55,930 nt of DNA from Clostridium sp. (lineage in GTDB: Bacteria > Bacillota > Clostridia > Clostridiales > Clostridiaceae): assembly GCF_029258205.1 (NCBI RefSeq), contig NZ_JARHZJ010000092.1, forward strand, positions 1 to 55,930, written 5' to 3'. Of the stretch, positions 1-10,187 are shown one piece after another (the first letter of the stretch is position 1; each line of letters starts with the position of its first letter). The position numbers and the translations under genes were made by a program. The notes under the pieces were generated by a model that saw only the letters and a program-made list of their open reading frames with translations, had not been told where the DNA came from and made no database searches.

Positions 1-1628
1 AGGTATATGAAGAAACATCAGGTATTGGACCTGGGGACCCAGTTATAACTACTGGTGAACCACTTTCAGTAGAATTAGGACCAGGACTTATAGAGTCAAT
101 GTTCGATGGAATACAAAGACCTCTAGACGCTTTCATGAAAGCAGCTAATTCTGCTTTCTTAAGTAAAGGGGTAGAAGTTAAATCTTTAAATAGAGAGAAA
201 AAATGGCCTTTCGTACCAACTGCTAAGGTTGGAGATAAGGTTTCAGCTGGAGATGTAATAGGAACAGTTCAAGAGACTGCTGTTGTTCTTCATAGAATAA
301 TGGTTCCTTTCGGAGTTGAAGGTACAATAAAAGAAATAAAAGCTGGAGATTTTAATGTAGAAGAGGTTATCGCTGTAGTAGAAACTGAAAAAGGTGATAA
401 GGATTTAACATTAATGCAAAAATGGCCTGTAAGAAAAGGTAGACCATATGCAAGAAAATTAAATCCAGTTGAACCAATGACTACAGGACAAAGAGTTATA
501 GATACTTTCTTCCCAGTAGCTAAAGGTGGAGCTGCTGCTGTTCCAGGACCTTTCGGAGCAGGTAAAACAGTAGTTCAGCACCAAGTTGCTAAATGGGGAG
601 ATACTGAGATAGTTGTTTACGTTGGATGTGGAGAACGTGGTAACGAGATGACAGATGTTCTTAATGAATTCCCAGAACTTAAAGACCCTAAAACTGGGGA
701 AAGCTTAATGAAGAGAACAGTTCTTATAGCAAATACATCTAACATGCCAGTTGCTGCCAGAGAAGCATCAATATATACTGGTATAACAATAGCAGAGTAT
801 TTCAGAGATATGGGATACTCAGTGTCAATCATGGCTGACTCAACTTCACGTTGGGCAGAGGCTTTAAGAGAAATGTCAGGAAGACTTGAAGAAATGCCTG
901 GAGACGAAGGTTATCCAGCATACTTAGGATCAAGACTTGCTGATTATTATGAGAGAGCTGGTAAGGTTGTAGCTTTAGGTAAAGATGGAAGAGAAGGAGC
1001 TGTTACAGCAATTGGAGCAGTATCACCTCCAGGAGGAGATATATCTGAGCCAGTTACACAATCAACTTTAAGAATAGTTAAAGTTTTCTGGGGACTAGAT
1101 GCTCAATTAGCATATAAGAGACATTTCCCATCAATTAACTGGTTAACATCATACTCATTATACTTAGAAAAAATGGGTGAATGGATGGATGCTCATGTAG
1201 CAGACGATTGGTCAACATTAAGAACAGAAGCTATGGCACTTCTTCAAGAAGAAGCAAACTTAGAGGAAATAGTAAGACTTGTTGGTATGGATGCACTTTC
1301 AGAAGGTGATAGATTAAAACTTGAAGTTGCGAAATCAATAAGAGAAGACTATTTACAACAAAATGCATTCCATGAGAATGACACATATACTTCATTAAAT
1401 AAACAATATAAAATGTTAAACTTAATATTAAGTTTTAGACATGAGGCTGAAAAAGCTTTAGAAGCTGGCGTTTATTTAGATAAAATATTAAAACTTCCAG
1501 TTAGAGATAGAATTGCAAGAAGTAAATATATTTCAGAGGAAGAAATAAGTAAGATGGATGACATTTTAGTTGAATTAAAATCAGAGATGAATAAGTTAAT
1601 CAGCGAGGGAGGTGTTCTAAATGCTTAA
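1..1628 (+). CDS. ntpA: V-type ATP synthase/ATPase catalytic subunit A (5' truncated by window edge)
   Basis: Catalytic A subunit of the membrane V-type (A/V) ATPase, which couples ATP hydrolysis or synthesis to H+ or Na+ movement. The reading frame is open from base 3, upstream of the first internal Met at 99, so the gene starts before the window; 541 residues are visible of a family length near 590. The P-loop GPFGAGKT (about 546-569) and the following GCGERGNEM segment mark the nucleotide-binding domain, and the ~90-residue non-homologous insert typical of A subunits lies before it. The stop overlaps the start of subunit B by 8 nt, as expected of a translationally coupled operon. Ion specificity cannot be told from this subunit. 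Confidence 0.97.
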
Positions 1629-3003
1629 AGAGTACAGAACAGTTACAGAAGTTGTAGGACCCTTAATGGCTGTTGAAGGCGTGGAAGGTGTTAAATACGA
1701 TGAACTAGTTGAAATAGAAATGCAAACTGGTGAGCTAAGAAGAGGTAAAGTTCTTGAGGTTAACGGAGATAAAGCTATGGTTCAGCTTTTCGAAGGTTCA
1801 GCAGGAATCAACCTTAAAAATACAAAAGTAAGATTCTTAGGAAGACCGCTTGAAATTGGTGTTTCAGAAGATATGTTAGGAAGAGTATTCGATGGTATGG
1901 GAAGACCAAAAGATAATGGTCCAAACATAATACCAGAGAAGAGATTAGATATAAATGGAGAAGCTATAAACCCAGTTGCTAGAAACTACCCATCAGAATT
2001 TATTCAAACTGGTATTTCTGCAATAGATGGACTTAATACTCTAGTTAGAGGACAAAAACTTCCTGTTTTCTCAGGATCAGGTCTTCCACACAAAGAATTA
2101 GCTGCTCAAATTGCAAGACAAGCAAAAGTTTTAAACTCAGATTCTAAGTTCGCAGTTGTATTTGCTGCTATAGGTATAACTTTCGAAGAAGCTGAATTCT
2201 TCGTAGATGAGTTTACAAAAACTGGAGCTATAGATAGATCAGTTCTATTTATGAACTTAGCATCAGACCCAGCTATTGAGAGAATAGCTACTCCAAGAAT
2301 GGCATTAACTACTGCTGAGTACTTAGCATATGAAAAAGGAATGCACGTTCTTGTTATAATGACAGATATAACAAATTACTGTGAAGCTTTAAGAGAAGTT
2401 TCTGCAGCTAGAAAAGAGGTTCCAGGAAGAAGAGGATATCCAGGATACTTATATACTGACCTTTCAACATTATATGAAAGAGCAGGAAGATTAGTTGGAA
2501 AAGAAGGATCAATAACTCAAATTCCAATATTAACAATGCCTGAAGATGATAAGACTCACCCAATTCCAGACTTAACTGGATACATCACTGAGGGACAAAT
2601 AATCCTTTCAAGAGAACTTTATAAAAAAGGAATAATGCCTCCAATAGATGTTTTACCATCATTATCAAGACTTAAAGATAAGGGTATTGGTAAAGGAAAA
2701 ACTAGAGAAGATCATGCTGATACAATGAACCAGTTATTCTCAGCATATGCTCAAGGTAAGCAAGCAAAAGAACTTGCTGCTATCTTAGGAGAATCAGCAT
2801 TATCAGATGTAGATAAAGCATACGCTAAATTTGCTGAAGCTTTTGAAAATGAATATGTTTCACAAGGTTTCACAACTAACAGAACAATAGAGGAAACTCT
2901 AAATCTTGGATGGAAATTACTTAAGATCTTACCTAGAACAGAGCTTAAGAGAATTAGAGATGAATATCTTGAAAAGTATATGCCTGTTGGAGAGGATGAG
3001 TAA
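1621..3003 (+). CDS. ntpB: V-type ATPase non-catalytic subunit B
   Basis: Non-catalytic B subunit that alternates with A in the V1 hexamer. At 460 residues it has the normal family length. The P-loop position reads SGSGLPHKE, lacking the GKT of the A subunit, which is what distinguishes B from A. The conserved stretch with [14 protein letters not shown] (centre) and the [17 protein letters not shown] segment are typical. The start ATG at 1621 has a strong GGGAGG site about 10 nt upstream and overlaps the A-subunit stop. It sits 2 nt upstream of subunit D, so the three genes are co-transcribed. Confidence 0.97.
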
Positions 3004-3005
3004 GA

Positions 3006-3650
3006 ATGGCACAAAGATTAAATGTCAATCCTACTAGAATGGAACTCTCAAAGCTAAAGAAAAGATTAGTAACAGCAACAAGAGGACATAAATTATTAAA
3101 AGATAAGCAAGATGAGTTAATGAGACAATTCATAAATCTTATCAAATATAATAATCAATTAAGAGATGAAGTTGAAAAGGAACTAGGAAGTTCCTTAAAA
3201 GACTTCGTTATGGCTAGAGCTGTTATGAGTTCAGAGTTCCTAGAGGAAGCTATAGCATACCCTAAAGAAGAAATTGAGGTTGAAGTGGGAAATAAAAATA
3301 TAATGAGTGTAAATGTGCCTATAATGAACTTCAAAAGAAAATTAGAAGGTGATGAAGGTAGTATTTATCCTTATGGATTTATGAATACTTCAGCTGAACT
3401 TGATGATGCAATTTCTAAATTATATGGAATTTTACCAAAGTTATTAGAACTTGCAGAAGTTGAGAAATCTGGTCAGCTTATGGCAGACGAAATTGAGAAG
3501 ACAAGAAGAAGAGTTAATGCTCTTGAATATATGACAATTCCTCAGTTAAAAGAAACTATAAGATACATCAGAATGAAGCTTGATGAAAATGAGAGAAGTG
3601 CTTTAACAAGACTTATGAAAGTTAAGTCTATGATAGAACAAAGAGGATAA
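3006..3650 (+). CDS. ntpD: V-type ATPase central stalk subunit D
   Basis: Subunit D forms the rotating central shaft of V1. The 214-residue protein is mostly predicted helix: the N-terminus [20 protein letters not shown] is characteristic, and both ends can form the antiparallel coiled coil known for this family, with a small mixed region near residues 90-130. It follows ntpB after 2 nt and is the last gene of the operon, since a strong hairpin terminator follows at 3668. The order A-B-D matches the clostridial and enterococcal arrangement. Confidence 0.95.
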   Translation: MAQRLNVNPTRMELSKLKKRLVTATRGHKLLKDKQDELMRQFINLIKYNNQLRDEVEKELGSSLKDFVMARAVMSSEFLEEAIAYPKEEIEVEVGNKNIMSVNVPIMNFKRKLEGDEGSIYPYGFMNTSAELDDAISKLYGILPKLLELAEVEKSGQLMADEIEKTRRRVNALEYMTIPQLKETIRYIRMKLDENERSALTRLMKVKSMIEQRG

Positions 3651-3667
3651 TATATTTAGATTAATAA

Positions 3668-3712
3668 AAGGCAATCTTATGTTAAAAAAACATCAAGATT
3701 TGCCTTTTTTCT
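3668..3712 (+). terminator. Rho-independent terminator of the V-ATPase operon
   Basis: An AAGGCAAATCTTGATG-type inverted repeat (left arm near 3669-3685 with one base missing, right arm 3690-3704) closes over an A-rich loop and runs into a T6 tract. It lies 18 nt after the ntpD stop. Confidence 0.9.
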
Positions 3713-3816
3713 TTACTATTTTCAAGATAAAATGTATAATTTTATTAAGAAAAATAGATATTTTAATGTAATAAATATTTTAATAATATTTATATATGTA
3801 AAATATTATTAAAATA

Positions 3817-3825
3817 TGGTATAAT
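3817..3825 (+). promoter_or_regulatory. Extended -10 promoter element
   Basis: The string ATGGTATAAT contains TGnTATAAT, a consensus extended -10. No good -35 hexamer lies 16-18 nt upstream. It sits about 35 nt before the ATG of the regulator at 3863, which has a G7 Shine-Dalgarno run at 3850-3856. Confidence 0.6.
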
Positions 3826-3862
3826 GAGTAAATATTATGCTTAATATTAGGGGGGGCTTAAA

Positions 3863-4429
3863 ATGAACAGTGTTATGAATTTAACTACTTTAGAACAAAT
3901 AAAAGCATATTCAGATCCTTATAGACTGAAAATAATAACTTATCTTAGAAATAATCAAGAATCTGCTACGGTAAAAGAAATTGCTGATTTTTTTGGGGAA
4001 GTACCAGCAAAAGTTCATTACCACATTAAAAAATTAGAAAAAGCAGGAATAGTAGAACTTGTAAAAACAAAAGAAATAAAGGGAATAATAGCAAAATATT
4101 ATTACCTGACTGCAGAAAGCTTTAATATAGAGGGAAATCAAATTAAAAATGAAGTTAAACAAGTATATAAATCTCAAATATTAAATATTTTAAGTGAATA
4201 TTATGATAGTTCAAAGGAACAAACTATTAAAAAAATATCTGAGAAAGTAGATACTGGTAATGCAGAAGATTCTATTGGTTTTAATTATAAAAACATATAT
4301 TTGAATGAAGAAGAGTTTAAAGAAATAAACAAAAAAATGAGAGAATTGATTAAGAAATACGAAAAAAAAGAACAAGGAAAAATGCCATGTCATGTATTTT
4401 CAGTTTGTTTAAAATATGAAGCAGAGTAA
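3863..4429 (+). CDS. Winged-helix (ArsR-like) transcriptional regulator
   Basis: A 188-residue protein with an N-terminal winged-helix DNA-binding domain (about residues 10-85): LEQIKAYSDPYRLKIITYL, then ATVKEIADFF and VHYHIKKLEKAGIVEL as recognition helix and wing, a pattern of the ArsR-like HTH_20 group. The C-terminal 100 residues are charged and helical, with a final pair of cysteines (MPCHVFSVC) of unknown purpose. There is no obvious effector domain. It is monocistronic: a terminator precedes it and the next gene has its own leader. The regulated target is unknown. Confidence 0.8.
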   Translation: MNSVMNLTTLEQIKAYSDPYRLKIITYLRNNQESATVKEIADFFGEVPAKVHYHIKKLEKAGIVELVKTKEIKGIIAKYYYLTAESFNIEGNQIKNEVKQVYKSQILNILSEYYDSSKEQTIKKISEKVDTGNAEDSIGFNYKNIYLNEEEFKEINKKMRELIKKYEKKEQGKMPCHVFSVCLKYEAE

Positions 4430-4571
4430 TTCTTAAATCTATGACTAATTTTTTGGATTAGTGATATAATAAGTAATAAAATAATTTTAATTAAAATGTC
4501 ATTAATATGACTTATTAATCTACTAGAATAATATATGTAAGAAAAATGTTTTTAATACAGAGGGAGAAAAT

Positions 4572-5531
4572 ATGATTAAGTATTTAATTGTAATGCTTAT
4601 TCCTTTTGTCATAGTATATCTATTAATGCCAAAGTTTATTGAATTTGCAAATGAAAAGGGTTTTGTTGACAAGCCAACAAGAAGAAAAAAGCATGATAAA
4701 TTAACACCTCTAATAGGTGGAGTTGTTATGTATATAGGATTTTTTGCAACATACCTTTTGGGAATAGATTCTACAAGGAAATTATCACAAACTTTTATTA
4801 TATTTATAGCATCTACTTTGGTAATAATAATAGGAGTAATTGATGACTATTATAAAGGAAAGGGAAAAGAGTTTCCAATATATCCAAGAGTTATAATTCA
4901 AATTTTAGCTGCAACTATAGTTTTTAAAGCTGGGATTATTTTTAGAGGTGTAACTAATCCGTTTACTGGAGAATTTATTCAATTTTCAGGATGGATTCAA
5001 TATATACTTACAATAACATGGATTTTTGGAGTTACTACAGTAATAAACTGGTCTGATGGAATGGATGGATTAGCAGGAAGTATTTCTATAATATCTGCTA
5101 TGACTATGTTTGTTGTTGCTCTTGCAAAAGGACAATTTAACTCTGCATATATGTCAATAACTCTAGTAGGATCAATATTAGCCTTTTTAAGATACAATAG
5201 ACATCCAGCACGAGTATTTATGGGTGATTCAGGTGCTAATTTCTTAGGGTTTATTTTAGCTATTATAGCCCTAGAAGGTGCTTTTAAACAAGCAACAGCA
5301 TTATCTATATTAGTACCAGTATTAGCCTTAGGAGTTCCTATTTTTGATAATATATTTGTAATTTTTAGAAGATTCCAATCTGGAAAGCCTGTTTATGAAG
5401 CAGATAGAAGTCAAATACATTATAGGCTACAAGAAAGAGGAATGTCTGTAAAGCAAATTGTATCATATATATGTATACTAAGTGGATGTTTAAGTTTAGT
5501 ATCATTATTAATAATTATGATAATATTATAA
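4572..5531 (+). CDS. MraY/WecA/TagO-family glycosyl-1-phosphate transferase
   Basis: Integral membrane enzyme expected to transfer a sugar-1-phosphate, probably GlcNAc-1-P, from a UDP-sugar to undecaprenyl phosphate, the first step of teichoic acid or surface polysaccharide synthesis. About ten hydrophobic segments span the 319 residues. The family signatures are present in order: GVIDDYYKG (DDxxD-like metal site), NWSDGMDGLAGS, RVFMGDSGANFLGF, and a C-terminal DRSQIHYRLQERG in the position of the WecA/TagO His-rich loop. That last motif favours the WecA/TagO branch over MraY of the peptidoglycan pathway. The gene stands alone, ending in a strong terminator. The acceptor polymer is not shown. 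Confidence 0.85.
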   Translation: MIKYLIVMLIPFVIVYLLMPKFIEFANEKGFVDKPTRRKKHDKLTPLIGGVVMYIGFFATYLLGIDSTRKLSQTFIIFIASTLVIIIGVIDDYYKGKGKEFPIYPRVIIQILAATIVFKAGIIFRGVTNPFTGEFIQFSGWIQYILTITWIFGVTTVINWSDGMDGLAGSISIISAMTMFVVALAKGQFNSAYMSITLVGSILAFLRYNRHPARVFMGDSGANFLGFILAIIALEGAFKQATALSILVPVLALGVPIFDNIFVIFRRFQSGKPVYEADRSQIHYRLQERGMSVKQIVSYICILSGCLSLVSLLIIMIIL

Positions 5532-5532
5532 G

Positions 5533-5591
5533 TATTGACTGTCTTTAAAGTATAATAAGTTTTAACTTAGATGCTTTAAAGACAGTCAATA
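5533..5591 (+). terminator. Perfect 18-bp stem-loop terminator
   Basis: Arms 5533-5550 and 5574-5591 (TATTGACTGTCTTTAAAG and its exact complement) begin directly after the transferase stop. The T-run that follows is short and mixed, so it could also stabilise the 3' end of the message. Confidence 0.75.
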
Positions 5592-5686
5592 ATATTTTAT
5601 AGAGAATATAATATATAATTTATTAGTGAAAAATTTATATTTTTATGTTTTAATATATTTATAGGAATTTTGAAAGGAGAAGTTAA

Positions 5687-6154
5687 ATGGCTGTTAAGAA
5701 AATAGTTCAAATAGGACATGAAGCTTTAAAAAAAGTTTCAGAACCAGTTAAAGATGTTAATGAAGTTAAAGGATTGATACAAGATTTAAAAGATACATTA
5801 GCAACTGTGGAAGGAATAGGATTAGCTGCTCCTCAGATAGCAGTTAATAAAAGAGTTGTTTATATAAATTTTGGTGATGGAGAGAATGAATATGTTCTTA
5901 TAAATCCAGAGGTAACAGGAGTTTCAAAGGAAACTTATGAAGACTATGAAGGATGTTTAAGTTATGTAATGCATGAAGGATTAGTTGAAAGACCAAGAGC
6001 TGTAAGAATAAAAGCTTTAAATGAAAAGGGTGAATTAAAAGTTTATGAAGCTCAAGATCTTTTAGCAAGATGTTTCTTGCATGAGATAGATCATTTAGAA
6101 GGTATTATGTATGTTGATAGAGCTAAAGAAATATACGAATTAGTAGAAAAGTAA
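5687..6154 (+). CDS. def: Peptide deformylase
   Basis: Metalloenzyme that removes the formyl group from the initiator methionine of new proteins in the cytoplasm. All three family motifs are present in the 155-residue chain: GIGLAAPQ (residues 43-50), EGCLS (88-92, Cys90 being the metal ligand) and HEIDH (132-136, with two His ligands and the catalytic Glu133). The residue order and length fit type I/II deformylases of Clostridium. The ATG at 5687 follows AAAGGAG at good spacing. It appears monocistronic, with hairpins on both sides; the usual def-fmt pairing is not present here. Confidence 0.95.
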   Translation: MAVKKIVQIGHEALKKVSEPVKDVNEVKGLIQDLKDTLATVEGIGLAAPQIAVNKRVVYINFGDGENEYVLINPEVTGVSKETYEDYEGCLSYVMHEGLVERPRAVRIKALNEKGELKVYEAQDLLARCFLHEIDHLEGIMYVDRAKEIYELVEK

Positions 6155-6167
6155 ATAATCTAATTTA

Positions 6168-6203
6168 AGAGTATAGAATTTAAAGTCTATACTCTTTTTT
6201 TAT
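6168..6203 (+). terminator. Rho-independent terminator after def
   Basis: AGAGTATAGA and TCTATACTCT arms around a short loop, followed by T7. It separates def from the ribose operon promoter. Confidence 0.9.
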
Positions 6204-6219
6204 TTTTTTAAAAAACCTC

Positions 6220-6248
6220 TTGATTATCGTTTACAAAAGTATTATTAT
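6220..6248 (+). promoter_or_regulatory. Promoter of the ribose operon
   Basis: TTGATT (6220-6225) and TATTAT (6243-6248) are separated by exactly 17 nt. The predicted start of transcription falls at about 6255, inside the left arm of the inverted repeat described in the next entry. The spacer contains ATCGTTTAC, itself similar to a LacI-family half-site. Confidence 0.65.
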
Positions 6249-6249
6249 A

Positions 6250-6280
6250 TAGTTAATCGGTTTAGTGAAGCGATTAACTA
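6250..6280. promoter_or_regulatory. Candidate RbsR operator
   Basis: A perfect 10-bp inverted repeat, TAGTTAATCG (6250-6259) and CGATTAACTA (6271-6280), with an 11-nt spacer, lies over the predicted +1 and just before the rbsK Shine-Dalgarno AGGAGGG. The TTAATCG arms look like half-sites of a LacI-family repressor, and a gene for such a protein ends this operon. Assignment to RbsR is inference. Confidence 0.6.
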
Positions 6281-6293
6281 AGGAGGGATATTA

Positions 6294-7226
6294 ATGAATA
6301 AGATATGTGTACTTGGAAGTATGAATATGGATTTAGTTTTAAAAGTTAAAGATATGCCTAAAGTAGGAGAAACTATACTTTCAAAATCATTTCAGAAAAT
6401 AGCTGGTGGAAAAGGAGCTAATCAAGCTGTTGCAGCTAAAAGAAGTGGTGCAGAAGTTTTCATGATTTCTAAAATAGGAAAAGATGAAAATGGAAGAGAG
6501 TTAAAAAATAAATTAGTGGAAGATAATATAGATGTTAAATATGTTTTTGAAGATAGAATAGAGCCAACAGGAATGGCTTTAATAATGGTTAATGATAATG
6601 GAAATAATTCAATAATTGTTAATGCAGGTTCAAATATGACATTAACAAAAGAGGAAATACATAGTGCTGAAGATGTAATAAAAGAATCAGATATTATAAT
6701 TTCACAATTTGAAACACCAGAGGATATTACAATAGAAGCATTTAAAATAGCTAAAGAGAATGGAAAAGTTACAATATTAAATCCAGCACCAGCTAAAAAA
6801 ATAAAAGAAGAATTATTAAAATATACAGATATAATAATTCCAAATGAGACAGAAGCAGAACTTTTAACTGGAATTGAAATAAAAGATATAGAAGATGCTA
6901 AGAAAGCTTCAAAGATATTCTTAAGCAAAGGAGTTAAGTTTGTAATTATTACTCTTGGTGAAAATGGAGCAGCCTTAATAGGAAAAGATTTTTGTGAAAT
7001 AGTTCCGGCTTATAGAGTTAATGCAATAGATACTACAGCAGCTGGAGATAGCTTCATTGGAGGGTTAAGTTCAAAGTTAGATACTAAAAATTTAGGAAGA
7101 GAGACTTTAATTAACTCAATAAGATTTGGGAATAAAGTATCATCAATAGCAGTACAAAGAAAAGGAGCTCAACCATCAATACCATTTTTAGAGGAAGTTT
7201 TAGAAGTTTATAAGGGAGAAGAGTAA
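6294..7226 (+). CDS. rbsK: Ribokinase
   Basis: Phosphorylates D-ribose with ATP to ribose 5-phosphate, feeding the pentose phosphate pathway and nucleotide synthesis. The 310-residue protein is a PfkB-family kinase: N-terminal [11 protein letters not shown], the glycine pair segment [18 protein letters not shown] near residue 40, and the C-terminal [12 protein letters not shown] with the catalytic Asp of the anion hole. Length matches bacterial ribokinases. It is the first gene of the ribose operon, directly after the promoter and operator, and is followed after 2 nt by rbsD. Confidence 0.95.
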   Translation: MNKICVLGSMNMDLVLKVKDMPKVGETILSKSFQKIAGGKGANQAVAAKRSGAEVFMISKIGKDENGRELKNKLVEDNIDVKYVFEDRIEPTGMALIMVNDNGNNSIIVNAGSNMTLTKEEIHSAEDVIKESDIIISQFETPEDITIEAFKIAKENGKVTILNPAPAKKIKEELLKYTDIIIPNETEAELLTGIEIKDIEDAKKASKIFLSKGVKFVIITLGENGAALIGKDFCEIVPAYRVNAIDTTAAGDSFIGGLSSKLDTKNLGRETLINSIRFGNKVSSIAVQRKGAQPSIPFLEEVLEVYKGEE

Positions 7227-7228
7227 TT

Positions 7229-7624
7229 ATGAGAAAAACAAGTTTGTTAAATAGTAACATAAGTTCAGTGATATCAAAGATGGGACATACTGATATGTTA
7301 GCTATAGGGGATTGTGGATTGCCTATACCAAATGAAACTGAAAGAATAGATTTAGCCTTAATAAAAGGTGTACCAGGATTTGTAGAAACTTTAAAAGCTA
7401 TTCTAGAGGAATTACAGGTAGAAGAAGTAGTGATTGCCAAGGAAACAGAAGAAATAAGTCCTGAATTATTTAAAGAAATAAAAGATGTTATAAAAGATAC
7501 TAAAATAACTTTTATATCACATGAGGAATTAAAGAAAGAGTTAAAAGGTTGTAAGGCTGTTGTTAGAACTGGAGAACAAACTCCATATGCAAATATAATC
7601 TTAAAATCAGGAGTTGTTTTTTAA
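7229..7624 (+). CDS. rbsD: D-ribose pyranase
   Basis: Interconverts the pyranose and furanose forms of ribose so that ribokinase receives its true substrate. The 131-residue length and the segments [17 protein letters not shown] (active-site His and Asp near residues 20-25) and [16 protein letters not shown] at the C-terminus are typical of the RbsD/FucU fold. It is packed 2 nt after rbsK. A stem-loop follows before rbsA. Confidence 0.95.
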   Translation: MRKTSLLNSNISSVISKMGHTDMLAIGDCGLPIPNETERIDLALIKGVPGFVETLKAILEELQVEEVVIAKETEEISPELFKEIKDVIKDTKITFISHEELKKELKGCKAVVRTGEQTPYANIILKSGVVF

Positions 7625-7639
7625 AAAAAGTGTAAAAAT

Positions 7640-7675
7640 GAATATTCTACTTATTATTTATTGAGTAGAATGTTC
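7640..7675 (+). terminator. Intra-operon stem-loop between rbsD and rbsA
   Basis: Arms GAATATTCTACT (7640-7651) and AGTAGAATGTTC (7664-7675) pair with one mismatch. The following sequence (TTTATGAAA) is a poor T-tract, so this is likely a partial terminator or an mRNA-processing hairpin that sets kinase versus transporter levels. Confidence 0.55.
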
Positions 7676-7711
7676 TTTATGAAATAGTAATTATTTTGGG
7701 AGGTGTAGTAA

Positions 7712-9217
7712 ATGAGTGAAAGAACACCAATGCTAAAAATGGTAGGTGTATCAAAATCATTTCCAGGGGTTAAAGCTTTAGATAATGTTAGCTTAATGGC
7801 TTATGGTGGAGAAGTTACTGCTTTGATGGGAGAAAATGGAGCAGGAAAATCAACTTTAATGAAAATACTAAGTGGAGTATATAAAAAAGATGAAGGTAAA
7901 ATATTTATTGAAGGAAGAGAAGTAGAAGTAAAGGGGATCAAATCAGCAGAAGAAGCTGGTATAACAATAATTCATCAAGAGCTTAGTGTTTTAAATAACT
8001 TAACTGTTTCAGAAAATATATTTTTAGGTAATGAAAAACATAATAGGTTTACAGGAAGAATAAATAAAAAGTTATTAGATGAAAGAAGTAAAATGTTCTT
8101 AGAACAAATAGGTTGTGATATAGATCCAAATAGACTAGTTAGTACTCTTAATGTAGGTGAAAAGCAAATGATAGAAATAGCAAAAGCCTTAACTAAGAAT
8201 GCTAGAATAATTATTATGGACGAGCCTACTACAGCCTTAACTGACGTAGAGACTGAAAACCTTTTTAAAGTAATAGAAAATTTAAGAAAAAAAGGAATAG
8301 CAATAATATACATATCACATAGAATGGAAGAAATATTTAAAATATGCCATAGAGTAGAAGTGTTAAGAGATGGTAGATATGCAGGAAATGCGCAAATAAA
8401 AGACATAGATAATGATAAGCTTATAGCAATGATGGTTGGAAGAACAATAGAGGATCAATTTCCATACAGAGATGTTAAAAAAGGTGATTTAGCTTTAGAA
8501 GTTAAAAATCTTAGCTGTAAGGAAGGAGTTAAAGGAGCTTCATTTACTCTTAGAAAGGGAGAAATATTAGGAATTGCAGGTCTTATGGGATCAGGAAGAA
8601 CAGAGCTTGCAAAAACAATATTTGGAGAATATAAAAGGACAAGTGGTGAAATTTCTTTAAATGGAAGTACTATTAATATAAATTGTATAAGTGATGCAAT
8701 AAATAATGGTATATGTTATCTTTCAGAAGATAGAAAAAAAGAAGGATGTATTTTAGGAATGTCTGTTGGGGAAAATATGACCTTATGTAATTTAAATAAA
8801 TATGAGAATAAGTTTAAAGCTATTAATAAGAAAGAAGAAACAAAAGATATAGATTATTATATTAAGAAGATAAATATAAAAACTCCAAATAAGGAGCAGC
8901 TTATTAAGAATTTAAGTGGAGGTAATCAACAGAAGGTTATACTTGCTAAATGGCTTATGTTATCTCCAGAAGTATTAATAATTGATGAGCCGACTAGGGG
9001 AATAGACGTAGGAGCAAAGAAAGAAATTTATGAGCTTTTAAATGAACTTAAAGCTAGTGGAAAAGCTATAATAATGATTTCTTCAGACTTACCTGAAGTC
9101 TTAGGAATTAGTGATAGAATTATAGTTATGAGTGAAGGTAGAATCTCTGGAGAATTAAATAGAGACGAAGCAAACCAAGAAAGTATAATGAAATTAGCAG
9201 TTGGAATAAACAATTAA
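7712..9217 (+). CDS. rbsA: Ribose ABC transporter, ATP-binding protein
   Basis: Cytoplasmic ATPase powering ribose import. It contains two fused ABC domains, as in the sugar CUT2 family. The first has Walker [10 protein letters not shown] (about residues 40-48), a degenerate signature LNVGEKQM and Walker [10 protein letters not shown]. The second has a degenerate Walker [10 protein letters not shown] but an intact signature LSGGNQQK and IIDEPTRG. This asymmetry is normal for RbsA. The 501 residues match the family. It is 13 nt from rbsC, and belongs with the membrane and binding proteins that follow. Confidence 0.95.
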   Translation: MSERTPMLKMVGVSKSFPGVKALDNVSLMAYGGEVTALMGENGAGKSTLMKILSGVYKKDEGKIFIEGREVEVKGIKSAEEAGITIIHQELSVLNNLTVSENIFLGNEKHNRFTGRINKKLLDERSKMFLEQIGCDIDPNRLVSTLNVGEKQMIEIAKALTKNARIIIMDEPTTALTDVETENLFKVIENLRKKGIAIIYISHRMEEIFKICHRVEVLRDGRYAGNAQIKDIDNDKLIAMMVGRTIEDQFPYRDVKKGDLALEVKNLSCKEGVKGASFTLRKGEILGIAGLMGSGRTELAKTIFGEYKRTSGEISLNGSTININCISDAINNGICYLSEDRKKEGCILGMSVGENMTLCNLNKYENKFKAINKKEETKDIDYYIKKINIKTPNKEQLIKNLSGGNQQKVILAKWLMLSPEVLIIDEPTRGIDVGAKKEIYELLNELKASGKAIIMISSDLPEVLGISDRIIVMSEGRISGELNRDEANQESIMKLAVGINN

Positions 9218-9230
9218 GGAGGATTACATA

Positions 9231-10166
9231 ATGAAAGCAAATGTTAAAGCAAATATATCTAAATATAAATCTCTTATAGGACTAGTATTATTATGTATAG
9301 TTATTACTATAGTTACTCCAAGTTTTTTAAGTGTATCTAATATAACTAATGTATTTACACAAGTTTCAGTTAATGCAATAATAGCAATAGGTATGACTTT
9401 TGTAATTTTAACTGGTGGAATAGACTTATCAGTTGGATCTACTTTAGCTATTAGTGGTGCTGTAGGAGCTTCTATTGTTAAATCAACTGGAAACGTATTC
9501 TTAGCTATTATAGTGGCTGCTGCTATTGGTATAGTAGTTGGATTGATAAATGGTTTATTAGTATCAAAGGGAAAATTACAAGCATTTATAGTTACTTTAG
9601 CTACAATGACAATATTTAGAGGGGCTACTTTAGTATTTACAGATGGTACTCCAATATCAAAATTGCCTGAATCTTTTGTTAAAATAGGAAATGGTAAGCT
9701 TGGATTCATGCCAATACCAGTTATAATAACAGTAATAATAGCAATTATAGCAATATATGTTTTATCACAAACAAGATTTGGAAGATATTTATATTCTTTA
9801 GGTGGAAATGAAGATGCTTCAAGATTATCAGGAATAAATACAGATAAGATAAAAACTTTAGTTTATGTGGTATCAGGTTTTGCTTCAGCTATTGCAGGTG
9901 TAATAATAACAAGTAGAATAGGATCTGCTTCACCTAATGCAGGAACAGGATTTGAATTAGATGCTATCGCAGCTGTAGTAATAGGAGGAACTTCTTTAGC
10001 AGGAGGAGAGGGAACAATCACAGGTACTTTAATAGGTGCTCTTATTATAGGTGTACTTAATAATGGATTAAACCTTATGAATGTATCACCATTCTATCAA
10101 TCAATAGTAAAAGGTTTAGTTATATTAATAGCAGTACTTTTAGATAAAAAGAGCAGAAAAAATTAA
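9231..10166 (+). CDS. rbsC: Ribose ABC transporter, permease
   Basis: Membrane channel of the ribose importer. The 311-residue protein has about eight to ten hydrophobic segments and the CUT2 permease signature around ITGTLIGALIIGVLNNGLNL near the C-terminus, plus GMTFVILTGGIDLSVGST in the first third. It works as a dimer with RbsA on the inside and RbsB outside. A GGAGG site precedes the ATG. Confidence 0.95.
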   Translation: MKANVKANISKYKSLIGLVLLCIVITIVTPSFLSVSNITNVFTQVSVNAIIAIGMTFVILTGGIDLSVGSTLAISGAVGASIVKSTGNVFLAIIVAAAIGIVVGLINGLLVSKGKLQAFIVTLATMTIFRGATLVFTDGTPISKLPESFVKIGNGKLGFMPIPVIITVIIAIIAIYVLSQTRFGRYLYSLGGNEDASRLSGINTDKIKTLVYVVSGFASAIAGVIITSRIGSASPNAGTGFELDAIAAVVIGGTSLAGGEGTITGTLIGALIIGVLNNGLNLMNVSPFYQSIVKGLVILIAVLLDKKSRKN

Positions 10167-10187
10167 GATGCTTAAGAGGTGAGTTTT

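Noticed and set aside
1-98. Subunit A starting at ATG 99
   Set aside because: The same frame is open from base 3 and its translation ([20 protein letters not shown]) is conserved A-subunit sequence, so the gene begins before the window.
6422-6928. 168-residue open frame on the minus strand inside rbsK
   Set aside because: It lies antisense to an intact ribokinase gene, is Ser/Ile/Phe rich in a way typical of antisense AT-rich frames, and has no ribosome site.
9224-9709. 161-residue minus-strand frame opposite rbsC
   Set aside because: Antisense of a transmembrane gene; composition (Ile, Thr, Ala, Pro) mirrors the sense strand and no motif is present.
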